A DNA stretch of 64,000 nucleotides from Methylobacter luteus IMV-B-3098 (GTDB lineage Bacteria > Pseudomonadota > Gammaproteobacteria > Methylococcales > Methylomonadaceae): the NCBI RefSeq assembly GCF_000427625.1, contig NZ_KE386569.1:187376-251375 (forward strand). Direction: 5' to 3'. A model generated the notes under the pieces. That model was not told the origin of the DNA. It worked only from the letters and a program-made list of their open reading frames with translations, and searched no databases. Position 1 is the first letter of the stretch. The number at the start of each line of letters is the position of its first letter. Below, one piece after another: positions 1-8,503 of the stretch. The position numbers and the translations under genes are program-made.

Positions 1-41
1 AAGGTTGGTCAAGTTGTGACATGTGAAGAGTTTAACAGAGA

Positions 42-70
42 TTGGCTTGTTGTAAAAAGCTAATTATGAT
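42..70 (+). promoter_or_regulatory. probable sigma-70 promoter of rpsB
   Basis: TTGGCT at 42-47 and TATGAT at 65-70 are separated by 17 bases, an almost consensus housekeeping promoter about 155 bases upstream of rpsB. It implies a leader of roughly 145 nt carrying the structured element described next. Positions are read from sequence; the transcription start is inferred. Confidence 0.6.
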
Positions 71-114
71 ATAAAGTTAAGTTCATTTTTGTATTAATAC
101 TCACACTTATCGTC

Positions 115-215
115 ACGTTTGGCAGGGTGCCGGTTCAATTTATTGAGGCTGGTTGCCAGGCGGGGTAAGTGGAGGCGTAACCCACTCGGACAAGCGTCCG
201 ATTTTTAATCTTAGG
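115..215 (+). promoter_or_regulatory. structured rpsB (S2) mRNA leader with terminator-like hairpin
   Basis: Between the promoter and rpsB lies a GC-rich foldable leader. GGCAGGGTGCC (121-131) and GGTTGCC (151-157) can pair in alternative ways. A 6-bp hairpin, TCGGAC (186-191) and GTCCGA (196-201), is followed directly by five T (202-206), just before the ribosome binding site TAGGAG (212-217). In gammaproteobacteria S2 represses rpsB-tsf through a conserved 5' leader, and the position and base content fit that class. The terminator-like hairpin suggests transcriptional attenuation could contribute; this is inference. Confidence 0.5.
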
Positions 216-223
216 AGAAATTA

Positions 224-967
224 ATGGCAGCAGTATCCATGCGTCAAATGCTTGAAGCGGGTGTTCATTTTGGACATCAAACTCGTTACTGGAACCCGAA
301 AATGGCTAACTACCTGTTCGGCGCACGTAACAAAATCCATATCATCAACTTGGAAAAAACGCTTCCGCTGTTTAACGACGCCATGAATTATCTGGGTCAA
401 ATGACCGCAAACAAAGGCACCATCCTGTTTGTCGGCACTAAAAAAGCAGCGCGCAAAGTTGTTGCGGAAGAAGCAAAACGTTGCGGCATGCCTTATGTCA
501 ACCATCGCTGGTTAGGCGGCATGCTGACCAATTTCAAAACCATCAAGAAATCAATCAATCGTCTGAAAGAACTGGAAGCGATGAAAGCTGACGGCACGCT
601 TTACCAACGGTTCAGCAAGAAAGAAGCGCTGGGCATGGAGCGTGAACTTGAAAAGCTCGAGCGTAGTCTGGGTGGTATCAAAGACATGAAAGGCATCCCT
701 GATGTGATTTTCGTACTGGATGTAGGGTATGAGAAAAATGCAATCAGCGAAGCGAAGAAATTAGGCATTCCGGTGGTCGGTATTGTTGACTCCAATAACT
801 CACCGGAAAGAATCGATTACGTCATTCCCGGTAATGACGATTCAATTCGAGCAGTTTCACTATACTGTCAAAGTGTTTCTGCGGCTGTAATGGAAGCTAA
901 ATCGGCAAGTCTGGATCTGTCGGCAAAAGCCGATGACTTCGTTGAAGAAGCCACAGCAACAGAATAA
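224..967 (+). CDS. rpsB: 30S ribosomal protein S2
   Basis: Structural protein of the small ribosomal subunit, located on the back of the 30S near the head-body junction and needed for S1 recruitment. At 247 residues it has the usual bacterial length (E. coli 241), beginning [20 protein letters not shown], with the family motifs [11 protein letters not shown] and [11 protein letters not shown] and an acidic C-terminal tail. The start follows TAGGAGAAATTA. It heads the translation operon rpsB-tsf, with pyrH and frr behind, as in E. coli. A structured leader and an intergenic terminator frame it, so S2 probably autoregulates the operon. Confidence 0.98.
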   Translation: MAAVSMRQMLEAGVHFGHQTRYWNPKMANYLFGARNKIHIINLEKTLPLFNDAMNYLGQMTANKGTILFVGTKKAARKVVAEEAKRCGMPYVNHRWLGGMLTNFKTIKKSINRLKELEAMKADGTLYQRFSKKEALGMERELEKLERSLGGIKDMKGIPDVIFVLDVGYEKNAISEAKKLGIPVVGIVDSNNSPERIDYVIPGNDDSIRAVSLYCQSVSAAVMEAKSASLDLSAKADDFVEEATATE

Positions 968-1023
968 TTCACTCCCTCATTTTTAACAGGCAATGTCCTG
1001 TATGAGTGAGGGTTCAGATCAAG

Positions 1024-1053
1024 AAAAAAACGCCTCCTCACGGGGGCGTTTTT
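1024..1053 (+). terminator. hairpin with U-tract between rpsB and tsf
   Basis: The arms AAAAACGCC (1026-1034) and GGGCGTTTTT close a GC-rich hairpin ending in a T run. It looks like an intrinsic terminator or attenuator that lowers read-through from rpsB into tsf, 25 bases before the tsf start. Confidence 0.6.
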
Positions 1054-1078
1054 ATAGTACGAACAGTGAGGAAAAATA

Positions 1079-1960
1079 ATGAGTATTACTGCAGCAATGG
1101 TTAAGGAACTGCGTGAGAGAACCGGTTCCGGCATGATGGAATGTAAAAAAGCGCTAGTCGAAACCAATGGCGATCTGGAACTGGCCATTGAAAACATGCG
1201 CAAAGCCGGTTTAGCCAAAGCCGATAAAAAATCAGGCCGTACTGCCGCTGAAGGTATTATCGGCGTGAAGGTCAGCGATGATGCGAAAACAGCGGTTATG
1301 GTGGATGTTAACTGCGAAACCGATTTTGTTGCCAAAGGTGATGATTTCGTCAATTTTGTTAACAATGTAACGGTTGCTTTACTGGCTTCCGATGTTGAAA
1401 CAGACGAGCAATTGCTGTCCATGAAATTGGCCGATGGCAGCATCGTTGATGAAGTGCGTCGCAGCTTGATTGCAAAACTGGGCGAGAATATCACCATCAG
1501 ACGTTTTGCAAAATACCATACGGCTCAAGGCGGTACCGCATGTTATCTGCATGGTAGCAAAATCGGCGTCATCGTCGAATTAGCCAAAGCGGATAGCGAA
1601 TTAGGCAAGGACATCGCGATGCATATCGCCGCAAGCAAACCTGAATGTGTTTCTGAAGATCAGGTGTCGGCGGAACTGATTGAGAAAGAGAAGGAAATTT
1701 TCTCGGCTCAAGCTGCGGAAAGCGGAAAGCCTGTGGAAATTATTGAAAAAATGATCGCCGGACGCATCAGTAAATTTCTGGCCGAAATCACCTTGTTAGG
1801 CCAGCCTTTTGTTAAAGACGACAAAATTAGCGTCGGTAAACTGGTCGCCTCAAAAGGTAACAACGTTATTCGCTTCACACGCTTTGAAGTAGGCGAAGGC
1901 ATTGAAAAGAAAGAAGAAAACTTCGCCGAAGAGGTTATGGCTCAAGTTAGAGGCAGTTAA
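1079..1960 (+). CDS. tsf: translation elongation factor Ts
   Basis: Guanine nucleotide exchange factor that releases GDP from EF-Tu in the cytoplasm. At 293 residues it has the standard length (E. coli 283). The N-terminal UBA-like domain ([20 protein letters not shown], then ECKKAL) is followed by the core with the EF-Tu-contacting motif [12 protein letters not shown] (about residues 79-90). The start ATG follows GTGAGGAAAAATA. It is the second gene after rpsB, separated by a terminator-like hairpin, and is followed by a second GC-rich hairpin before pyrH. This is canonical bacterial order with nothing missing. Confidence 0.98.
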   Translation: MSITAAMVKELRERTGSGMMECKKALVETNGDLELAIENMRKAGLAKADKKSGRTAAEGIIGVKVSDDAKTAVMVDVNCETDFVAKGDDFVNFVNNVTVALLASDVETDEQLLSMKLADGSIVDEVRRSLIAKLGENITIRRFAKYHTAQGGTACYLHGSKIGVIVELAKADSELGKDIAMHIAASKPECVSEDQVSAELIEKEKEIFSAQAAESGKPVEIIEKMIAGRISKFLAEITLLGQPFVKDDKISVGKLVASKGNNVIRFTRFEVGEGIEKKEENFAEEVMAQVRGS

Positions 1961-1966
1961 GAGAAC

Positions 1967-1992
1967 TCCCCGGCTACAGGCCGGGGAACTTT
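1967..1992 (+). terminator. GC-rich hairpin after tsf
   Basis: TCCCCGGC (1967-1974) and GCCGGGGA (1980-1987) form a perfect 8-bp stem with a 5-base loop, followed by ACTTTGTG. The weak U-tract suggests partial termination, an attenuator or an mRNA-stabilising hairpin between tsf and pyrH. Confidence 0.5.
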
Positions 1993-2022
1993 GTGCTAAT
2001 AAACACCTATCCCCGATTGAAT

Positions 2023-2736
2023 ATGACTAAGCTGATTTGCCAGAGAATTTTACTTAAATTAAGCGGTGAGGCTCTAATGAGTGAGACAGGCGGCAGTATC
2101 GACTCAGATATTGTCAAACGTCTTGCCACGGAAATTAAAGATTTATGTGATGTGGGTATCCAGGTCGGCTTGGTTATAGGTGGCGGCAATATCCTGCGCG
2201 GCGCTGAAAAAGCTTCGGAAGGCTTGGACCGGGTAACCAGTGATCAGATGGGCATGTTGGCTACGGTCATCAATGCGCTGGCCATGCAGGATGCGCTGGA
2301 GCATTTAGGTCAACAGGTCAGAGTCATGTCGGCCCTGAAAATCAACCAGGTGTGTGAAGATTATATACGCCGCCGGGCCGTCAGGCATTTGGAAAAAGGC
2401 CGTGTTGTCGTTTTCGCAGCCGGAACAGGCAATCCCTTTTTTACGACGGATTCAGCAGCCAGCCTTAGAGCGATTGAAATCAATGCAGAGTTGATGATTA
2501 AAGCGACTAAAGTCAAAGGCGTCTATTCAGCCGATCCTGAAAAAGTAAAGGATGCCGTATTTTATTCTCGGTTAACATATGATGAAGCGCTGGATCAGCG
2601 ACTGAACGTCATGGATGCGACCGCACTGGTGTTATGCAGGGATAATAATCTGCCGATGCGCGTCATGAATGTTTTTGAGAAAGGCGCTATCATGAAACTG
2701 ATGATGGGTGAAGAGATAGGGTCTCTTATTCAATGA
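2023..2736 (+). CDS. pyrH: UMP kinase
   Basis: Phosphorylates UMP to UDP, the first step toward UTP and CTP; in bacteria a hexameric amino-acid-kinase-fold enzyme, activated by GTP and inhibited by UTP. Visible motifs are [10 protein letters not shown] near the N-terminus, [10 protein letters not shown] (phosphate binding) and [10 protein letters not shown]-type uridine and acceptor contacts. From the ATG at 2023 it is 237 residues (E. coli 241). An in-frame GTG at 1993 would add ten residues, but family members begin just before the LLKLSGEAL strand, so 2023 is preferred although it lacks a clear Shine-Dalgarno. Followed after 10 bases by frr. Confidence 0.96.
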   Translation: MTKLICQRILLKLSGEALMSETGGSIDSDIVKRLATEIKDLCDVGIQVGLVIGGGNILRGAEKASEGLDRVTSDQMGMLATVINALAMQDALEHLGQQVRVMSALKINQVCEDYIRRRAVRHLEKGRVVVFAAGTGNPFFTTDSAASLRAIEINAELMIKATKVKGVYSADPEKVKDAVFYSRLTYDEALDQRLNVMDATALVLCRDNNLPMRVMNVFEKGAIMKLMMGEEIGSLIQ

Positions 2737-2746
2737 GGAGCATATA

Positions 2747-3304
2747 ATGATTAGTGATATTCAACAGAGTGCCGCAACCCGCATGGGCAAAAGCATAGAA
2801 GCGTTAAAACATGAATTTTCAAAAATAAGAACGGGTAGGGCGCATCCGAGCTTATTGGAACAGATAACTGTTTCCTATTATGGTACAGAATCTTCATTAT
2901 CACAGGTCGCCAATATTGCCGTTGAAGATTCACGTACCTTGACTATCACGCCATGGGAAAAGACCATGGTGCAGGCGATCGAAAAAGCGATTCTGAAGTC
3001 GGATCTCGGCTTGAATCCGAACACCTCCGGCATGACCATTCGTATTCCATTGCCGCCGCTGACTGAAGAGCGCCGTCGCGATCTCGTTAAAGTGGTAAAG
3101 CATGAAGCGGAGAACGGTCGTGTGGCGATCAGAAATATTCGCCGCGATGCGAATTCGGAAATAAAGGACGCATTGAAGGAAAAAATGATTTCCGAAGATG
3201 AAGCGCGCGCTGCTGAAGAAAAAATCCAGAAACTGACTGATCAATATGTCAAGGAAGTGGAAAAATTATTGGAAGCCAAAGAGGCAGATCTGCTGTCAAT
3301 TTAA
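2747..3304 (+). CDS. frr: ribosome recycling factor
   Basis: With EF-G and IF3 it splits post-termination ribosomes. At 185 residues it has exactly the family length, a tRNA-shaped protein of a three-helix bundle plus a small beta domain. Characteristic segments are [15 protein letters not shown] near the N-terminus and [17 protein letters not shown] in the middle, followed by the long C-terminal helix. The start has the ribosome site GAGGAG just before ATAATG, ten bases after pyrH. The order pyrH-frr-uppS is the standard proteobacterial one, so pyrH through rseP are probably co-transcribed. Confidence 0.97.
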   Translation: MISDIQQSAATRMGKSIEALKHEFSKIRTGRAHPSLLEQITVSYYGTESSLSQVANIAVEDSRTLTITPWEKTMVQAIEKAILKSDLGLNPNTSGMTIRIPLPPLTEERRRDLVKVVKHEAENGRVAIRNIRRDANSEIKDALKEKMISEDEARAAEEKIQKLTDQYVKEVEKLLEAKEADLLSI

Positions 3305-3317
3305 CTGAGATTTAGTA

Positions 3318-4085
3318 ATGTCGTCTGATGAGTCCAACAGTTTAGTATCAGATAATAATAAGCCGCGCCATATCGCCATTATTATGGATGGCAATGGCCG
3401 CTGGGCACAGAAAAGATTTATGCCGCGCCCCATGGGGCATCAGGCTGGCGTCAAAGCCGTCAGAAAAGTCGTTGAATACTGCGCCAAGCAGGAGATTGAA
3501 GTTTTATCTTTATTTGCTTTCAGCAGTGAGAACTGGCGGCGTCCCCAAGATGAAGTTTCCATGCTGATGAGCCTGTTTATCACTACTCTGCAGCGAGAAA
3601 TCGACAAACTGCACCGTAACGATATCCGTTTGCGATTTATCGGCGACAGAATGGCATTCCCAGATAAATTACAGGCCAAAATTGTCGAAGGAGAGGCGAA
3701 GACCAAGGACAACAAGGGCTTAACTCTCGTTGTGGCTGCAAACTATGGGGGTCGCTGGGATATGTGTCAGGCCTTCCGGAAAGTAGCCGAAAAAATGGCG
3801 GCCGGAGAGCTGGAAAGTCAGGAGATCACTGAAACACTGATCGAACGGCATCTATCCACTGCTGACCTGCCCGAGCCCGACCTGTTTATCAGAACAGGCG
3901 GCGAGCAACGCGTTAGTAATTTTCTGTTGTGGCAATTAGCCTATACGGAGCTGTATTTTACATCGACGCTCTGGCCGGACTTCGACCAGAATTCAATTGA
4001 AGACGCTATTAAGAGCTTTAAAAGCCGGCAGCGGCGCTTCGGCCACACCGGGGAGCAGGTGCTTAATAAAGCCGTCACTCTCTAA
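3318..4085 (+). CDS. uppS: undecaprenyl diphosphate synthase (cis-prenyltransferase)
   Basis: Condenses eight isopentenyl diphosphates onto farnesyl diphosphate to make C55-PP, the lipid carrier for peptidoglycan and LPS O-units. The protein has 255 residues. HIAIIMDGNGRWA carries the catalytic Asp24 and the diphosphate-binding loop; the C-terminal RTGGEQRVSNFLLWQLAYTE is the second family signature. It sits between frr and cdsA. Its product UPP is later dephosphorylated by UppP (48433-49260), and its precursors come from Dxr, IspD and IspF in this same window. Confidence 0.97.
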   Translation: MSSDESNSLVSDNNKPRHIAIIMDGNGRWAQKRFMPRPMGHQAGVKAVRKVVEYCAKQEIEVLSLFAFSSENWRRPQDEVSMLMSLFITTLQREIDKLHRNDIRLRFIGDRMAFPDKLQAKIVEGEAKTKDNKGLTLVVAANYGGRWDMCQAFRKVAEKMAAGELESQEITETLIERHLSTADLPEPDLFIRTGGEQRVSNFLLWQLAYTELYFTSTLWPDFDQNSIEDAIKSFKSRQRRFGHTGEQVLNKAVTL

Positions 4086-4114
4086 ACCTTAATAAAATTA
4101 CAATAATTAATAAA

Positions 4115-4987
4115 ATGTTACTTCAGCGAATTATAACCGCCTCAATATTGGCTCTTTTGGTCATACTGGCAGTGTTCCAGTTGTCCTCGGAGTATTTTTC
4201 ATTAGTTTTAGCATTGATCATTCTAGCCGCTGCGTGGGAATGGGGTAATCTGGCAGGCATCGACTCACCGTTAAAGCGGGGTTTGTTATTGCTAGCACTG
4301 GTTCTGCCGATGCTGGGCATTCATTTTTGGACCTATTTTCTCGAGTTTGTGGCGCAGAATCTGGATTGGCCTGACGTCAGGGATTATTCAGGCGCGTTGG
4401 AATGGCTAGTTATCGCTCCGGTATTATTCTGGATATTGGTCATGATATTGATCAGAAATACGCCGTCGGGCTTATTAAAACTGGAGTTGAAAACGCGTTA
4501 TAAAGCATTGATCGGTTGGTTTGTTTTATTGTCGGCCTGGATGTTTTTAAGTCGACTGAGAGCTTTTTACGATGTGGAAATGGCGCTTTATTTTCTGATC
4601 CTGATCTGGGCGGCCGACATTGCAGCCTATTTCGTCGGCAAAAAATACGGACAAACCAAGCTGGCGCCTGACATCAGTCCCGGCAAAACAGTGGCCGGCA
4701 TGTATGGCGCTTTAGCAGTCGGCGCAGTCTGTGCCGTTGTGTTAAGCCTGATCTATGGCTTTGACTTTATGATCGCATCGGACTTTATTTTACTGTCCGT
4801 GTTGACCGTTTTGATTTCCATTTACGGCGATCTGTTCTTCAGCCTTGCCAAGCGTCAGCGAGGCGTAAAAGACAGCGGTTCCGTTCTGCCAGGACATGGC
4901 GGTATTTTGGACCGAATCGACAGCCTGATTGCCGCGGCACCGTTTTTCTATGCCGGCATATTCCTGATTTACAGGCTGGTATCATGA
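4115..4987 (+). CDS. cdsA: phosphatidate cytidylyltransferase (CDP-diglyceride synthase)
   Basis: Inner-membrane enzyme that makes CDP-diacylglycerol from CTP and phosphatidate, the branch point for phosphatidylglycerol and phosphatidylethanolamine synthesis. At 290 residues with about eight hydrophobic segments, it carries the CDP-alcohol signature toward the C-terminus (KDSGSVLPGHGGILDRIDSL). Its 3' end overlaps dxr by four bases (ATGA), indicating translational coupling. Location between uppS and dxr is the usual gammaproteobacterial arrangement. Confidence 0.96.
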   Translation: MLLQRIITASILALLVILAVFQLSSEYFSLVLALIILAAAWEWGNLAGIDSPLKRGLLLLALVLPMLGIHFWTYFLEFVAQNLDWPDVRDYSGALEWLVIAPVLFWILVMILIRNTPSGLLKLELKTRYKALIGWFVLLSAWMFLSRLRAFYDVEMALYFLILIWAADIAAYFVGKKYGQTKLAPDISPGKTVAGMYGALAVGAVCAVVLSLIYGFDFMIASDFILLSVLTVLISIYGDLFFSLAKRQRGVKDSGSVLPGHGGILDRIDSLIAAAPFFYAGIFLIYRLVS

Positions 4988-6171
4988 AGAAGGGCATTTG
5001 CATACTCGGAGCAACCGGCTCGATCGGCGTCAGTACGTTGGATGTGGTGGCCAGGCATGCCCATCTTTACAAGGTCATCGCCTTAACGGCCAATACCAAT
5101 ACCGATGCCTTATACGAACAATGTCTGATGCATCATCCTGAATACGCCGTCATTGTCGACGAGAGCAAGGTTCAGGCATTTAAAGACAAATTAAAAAATT
5201 CACCGGTGCCTGACATTAAAGTCCTGTCCGGCGCCCATGCGCTGGAGCATGTCGCCACGCTGGATAACGTCGATTCGGTCATGGCTGCTATCGTTGGCGC
5301 GGCGGGCCTGTTGCCGAGCCTGGCCGCGGCTAAGGCCGGTAAAACAGTACTGCTGGCTAATAAAGAAGCGCTGGTCATGTCCGGCGATATTTTCATGCAA
5401 GCTGTCGCCGATTCGGGAGCGCAATTGCTGCCGATCGACAGCGAGCACAATGCGATATTCCAGTGTATGCCTGCCGGCTATAAAACCGGCATGCGGGCCA
5501 AGCAGGCCAGACGCATCCTGCTGACCGCTTCGGGCGGTCCGTTTCGCGAAATGCCGATAGAGCAAATGCCGCATGTGACTCCAGCCCAGGCGGTCGCTCA
5601 TCCCAACTGGGACATGGGCAAGAAAATTTCAGTCGATTCGGCCACGATGATGAATAAAGGCCTGGAAATGATTGAAGCCTGCCTGTTGTTCAATATGACG
5701 CCCGAACAAATACAGGTCGTTATCCATCCGCAAAGCGTCATTCATTCGATGGTCGATTATGTGGATGGTACCGTACTGGCACAGATGGGCAATCCGGATA
5801 TGCGCATTCCCATCGCCCACTCCATGGCTTGGCCGGAACGATTCGATTCCGGTGTGGAGCCGCTGAATATTTTCGATGTCGGGCGCATGGATTTTCAAGA
5901 GCCGAATCTGGAGCGTTTTCCCTGCTTGCGCCTGGCTTATGAAGCCATCAATGCCGGAGGCATCATGCCAACCGTGTTGAATGCCGCCAATGAAATAGCG
6001 GTAGACGCTTTTTTGAATGAGCGTGTGCGCTTTACCGATATCCCGGTCATTATTGAACGTTGCATGAAGCAATTTGATATTAAGCCGGCCGATAGCCTGG
6101 AAATTATTTTGGACGTGGATAAAGAAGCCAGAAAGTTGTCTAATCAAATTATTGACGAGCTTATTGGTTAA
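4984..6171 (+). CDS. dxr: 1-deoxy-D-xylulose 5-phosphate reductoisomerase
   Basis: Second step of the MEP isoprenoid pathway: NADPH-dependent rearrangement and reduction of DXP to 2-C-methyl-D-erythritol 4-phosphate. The 395-residue protein starts with the dinucleotide-binding loop ILGATGSIGVSTLDV. It contains the metal and substrate motif around LPIDSEHNAIFQC, the loop SGGPFRE, and MNKGLEMIEA. It overlaps cdsA by four bases and is followed nine bases later by rseP. Later MEP genes ispD and ispF lie at 46.2-47.3 kb, so several steps of the pathway fall in this window. Confidence 0.98.
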   Translation: MKKGICILGATGSIGVSTLDVVARHAHLYKVIALTANTNTDALYEQCLMHHPEYAVIVDESKVQAFKDKLKNSPVPDIKVLSGAHALEHVATLDNVDSVMAAIVGAAGLLPSLAAAKAGKTVLLANKEALVMSGDIFMQAVADSGAQLLPIDSEHNAIFQCMPAGYKTGMRAKQARRILLTASGGPFREMPIEQMPHVTPAQAVAHPNWDMGKKISVDSATMMNKGLEMIEACLLFNMTPEQIQVVIHPQSVIHSMVDYVDGTVLAQMGNPDMRIPIAHSMAWPERFDSGVEPLNIFDVGRMDFQEPNLERFPCLRLAYEAINAGGIMPTVLNAANEIAVDAFLNERVRFTDIPVIIERCMKQFDIKPADSLEIILDVDKEARKLSNQIIDELIG

Positions 6172-6179
6172 AGGACTTC

Positions 6180-7532
6180 ATGCATACTCTGTTTTATTTC
6201 ATCATTGCGATCGGTATTCTGGTTTCATTTCATGAATTTGGGCACTTTTGGGTAGCTCGTAGAGCCGGAGTCAAAGTGCTCAGGTTTTCTGTAGGCTTCG
6301 GTAAAGTATTGTGGTCCTATCAGAAAGATGCTGAATCAACAGAGTATGTCATATCGGCGATTCCGCTGGGCGGTTACGTCAAAATGGTCGACGAGCGTGA
6401 AGGCGAGGTTAAAAAAGAAGATCTGCCTTTCGCTTTTAATCGCCAGCCTTTGCCGGCAAAAGCGGCAATTGTGGCGGCAGGCCCCGTGTTTAACCTGGCG
6501 CTTGCTGTCGCCTTGTTCTGGACTGTATTTGTCATAGGCGAAATTGGCATAAAACCGATACTCGGCCCGGTGGAGCAAGGCACATTGGCGGCAGAGGCGG
6601 GCTTCGTAGAAGGCGACGAGATCATTTCCGTCAATGGTAAATCGACGCCGACCTGGTCCGAAGCCTTGAGTGTTTTGATCGCTTCCACGCTCGATAATGG
6701 AGAGCCAATAGAAGTCAAAGTCAAAAATTTTGAAGATGAGCAAAGCACCAGGATTTTAAAGATTTCCGAAAAGGACAGTCGCGATCCTGATGAGTTATAT
6801 AAGCGACTGGGCTTTAAACCCTGGACACCGGAACTGAAACCGATCATAGGGCAAGTGCTTGCCGATGGAGCGGCATCGGAGGCCGGCTTGCAGACGGGCG
6901 ACCTGATTATCAGCGCTGACGGCATCGAGATCAATGACTGGGTGCAGTGGGTGGACTACGTAAAAAGCCATCCGGATGTAGCAATCAATGTGCTTATTGA
7001 GCGCAATGACAGACGCATGCCGATAACGTTGACGCCTAAACGTGTCATATCCGAGCAGAAGCCCGAAGGAAAAATTGGGGCGTCCGTTTCTGTACCGAAA
7101 GACTTGGCGAAATCCATGCAAGCTGAATATTCCTTATCGCCGCTTGCAGCAGTGCCTGCCTCTTTAGAAAAAACTTATTATTATTCCGTATCGACCTTGA
7201 AGATGATGGGCAAAATGCTGATTGGCCAGGCTTCTGTTGAAAATTTAAGCGGCCCTATCAGTATTGCCCAGTTTGCCGGACAATCAGCCACAATGGGCCT
7301 GACCCATTTCCTTAAATTCCTTGCCCTGGTTAGCGTCAGTCTGGGCGTGCTCAATTTGCTCCCTATACCGGTGCTGGATGGCGGGCATTTATTATTTTTC
7401 GGCATAGAAGCCATTAAAGGCAGTCCCGTTTCGGAAAAAATACAACTTTTCTTTCAACAGATTGGCATGGCCTTGTTGTTCTTTTTAATGGTATTTGCCA
7501 TGATTCTGGATATTGGGCGTTTATTTCAATAA
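6180..7532 (+). CDS. rseP: RIP metalloprotease RseP (site-2 protease)
   Basis: Inner-membrane zinc protease that cuts anti-sigma-E RseA within the membrane after DegS has acted, releasing sigma-E; it also clears signal peptides. In its 450 residues the zinc motif HEFGH is at 18-22 in the first membrane helix and the third ligand is in LDGGH (about 399-403). Two PDZ domains lie between (about 120-290). The C-terminus is a membrane helix. In most gammaproteobacteria bamA follows rseP; here the next gene is dsbC, after a repeat-rich gap of 163 bases. Confidence 0.97.
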   Translation: MHTLFYFIIAIGILVSFHEFGHFWVARRAGVKVLRFSVGFGKVLWSYQKDAESTEYVISAIPLGGYVKMVDEREGEVKKEDLPFAFNRQPLPAKAAIVAAGPVFNLALAVALFWTVFVIGEIGIKPILGPVEQGTLAAEAGFVEGDEIISVNGKSTPTWSEALSVLIASTLDNGEPIEVKVKNFEDEQSTRILKISEKDSRDPDELYKRLGFKPWTPELKPIIGQVLADGAASEAGLQTGDLIISADGIEINDWVQWVDYVKSHPDVAINVLIERNDRRMPITLTPKRVISEQKPEGKIGASVSVPKDLAKSMQAEYSLSPLAAVPASLEKTYYYSVSTLKMMGKMLIGQASVENLSGPISIAQFAGQSATMGLTHFLKFLALVSVSLGVLNLLPIPVLDGGHLLFFGIEAIKGSPVSEKIQLFFQQIGMALLFFLMVFAMILDIGRLFQ

Positions 7533-7543
7533 TAAGGTTACTG

Positions 7544-7666
7544 TTTATAACTGATGTTATGCGGCAATCTGACTTCGGCCAATGTCCACCCCCGTAGGGT
7601 ACGCAATGCGTACCTCTCTTTATAACGTTCCGGTGAATTATATAAAGGTACGCATTGCGTACCCTA
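7544..7666. repeat. composite intergenic repeat between rseP and dsbC
   Basis: Two parts are visible. At 7544-7562 is TTTATAACTGATGTTATGC, which matches the terminal repeat of the MITE-like element at 16103-16343. At 7595-7614 and 7647-7666 are exact inverted copies of a 20-base arm (TAGGGTACGCAATGCGTACC), each arm itself nearly palindromic around GGTACGCA. The pair would form a strong cruciform or RNA hairpin in the dsbC leader. It contains no gene. Confidence 0.75.
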
Positions 7667-7695
7667 ACTATGCAAAGGAAAAAAACGAGAAGACC

Positions 7696-8418
7696 ATGAA
7701 AAAAGTTATCAAGATTGCCGCGCTATCACTATTCGGCCTGACCTTGTCCGCCGCCCATGCAGATGAAAATGCTATCCGGCAAGCATTCTCCCAATCCATG
7801 CCGGAGGTGAAAATTGATTCAGTCAAACCCTCCGAGATAAACGGTCTCTATGAGGTCACAATCGGTGCGAATATCTTTTATGTATCTGATAACGGCAAAT
7901 ATTTACTACAGGGCCATTTAATCGATGTAGCGAAGCGCACCGACTTAACAGAAGAAAAGTTGGGCGGTACGCGCAAACAGGCTCTTGAAAAACTCGGTCA
8001 GGATAAAATGATCGTGTTCAAGCCGAAGATAAGCAAATACAAGATTTCTGTTTTTACCGATATTGATTGCGGCTATTGCCGTAAATTGCATTCGGAAATC
8101 GATCAATACATGGCCCAGGGCATCACGATTCAATACCTGTTTTTCCCGCGAGCAGGCAAAGGTTCAGATTCCTATAATAAAGCGGTTTCCGTCTGGTGTG
8201 CTGAAGACCGCAATGCGGCCTTGACAGCAGCTAAAAAAGGCGGAACGCCGGCTGCTAAAACCTGTGATAATCCGGTCGACGAACACATGCAACTCGGCGC
8301 GGAATTTGAAGCCAGAGGCACGCCGATGATCGTAAGCGAAAAAGGCACGATCTATCCGGGTTACATGCCGGCTAAACAATTGGCTGAAGCTTTGGAAAGC
8401 GAAGCAAACCCGAAATAA
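7696..8418 (+). CDS. dsbC: periplasmic disulfide isomerase DsbC
   Basis: Shuffles incorrect disulfides in periplasmic proteins; kept reduced by DsbD. From ATG 7696 (after GAGAAGACC) the protein has 240 residues: a signal peptide ending near SAAHA (residue 22), an N-terminal dimerisation domain, then a thioredoxin domain with the active site CGYC (Cys125, Cys128; the same tetrapeptide as E. coli DsbC) and cis-proline loop GTPMI. An upstream in-frame start at 7582 runs through the repeat and is unlikely. Periplasmic quinoproteins such as methanol dehydrogenase carry disulfides, so a role in their folding is plausible but inferred. Confidence 0.93.
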   Translation: MKKVIKIAALSLFGLTLSAAHADENAIRQAFSQSMPEVKIDSVKPSEINGLYEVTIGANIFYVSDNGKYLLQGHLIDVAKRTDLTEEKLGGTRKQALEKLGQDKMIVFKPKISKYKISVFTDIDCGYCRKLHSEIDQYMAQGITIQYLFFPRAGKGSDSYNKAVSVWCAEDRNAALTAAKKGGTPAAKTCDNPVDEHMQLGAEFEARGTPMIVSEKGTIYPGYMPAKQLAEALESEANPK

Positions 8419-8430
8419 TAAAAAATACGG

Positions 8431-8503
8431 TAGGCCGGGTTGAAGCTTTAGCGTAAACCCGGCATAAGTGACTTCGAAGTGCTGGGTTTATCAACCCAGC
8501 CTA
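8431..8503. repeat. REP-like palindromic repeat, family A, at the mutS 3' end
   Basis: Two hairpin arms back to back: TAGGCCGGGTTGAAGC...AACCCGGC and GCTGGGTTTATCAACCCAGCCTAC, joined by CTTCGAAG. Related copies occur at 24613-24655, 39262-39326 and 52984-53058. The last three bases (CTA, 8501-8503) are the complement of the mutS stop codon, so the repeat supplies the end of mutS. Confidence 0.8.

Noticed and set aside
7582-7695. N-terminal extension of DsbC
   Set aside because: It would translate the inverted repeat and place 38 residues before a clear signal peptide; ATG 7696 has its own ribosome site.
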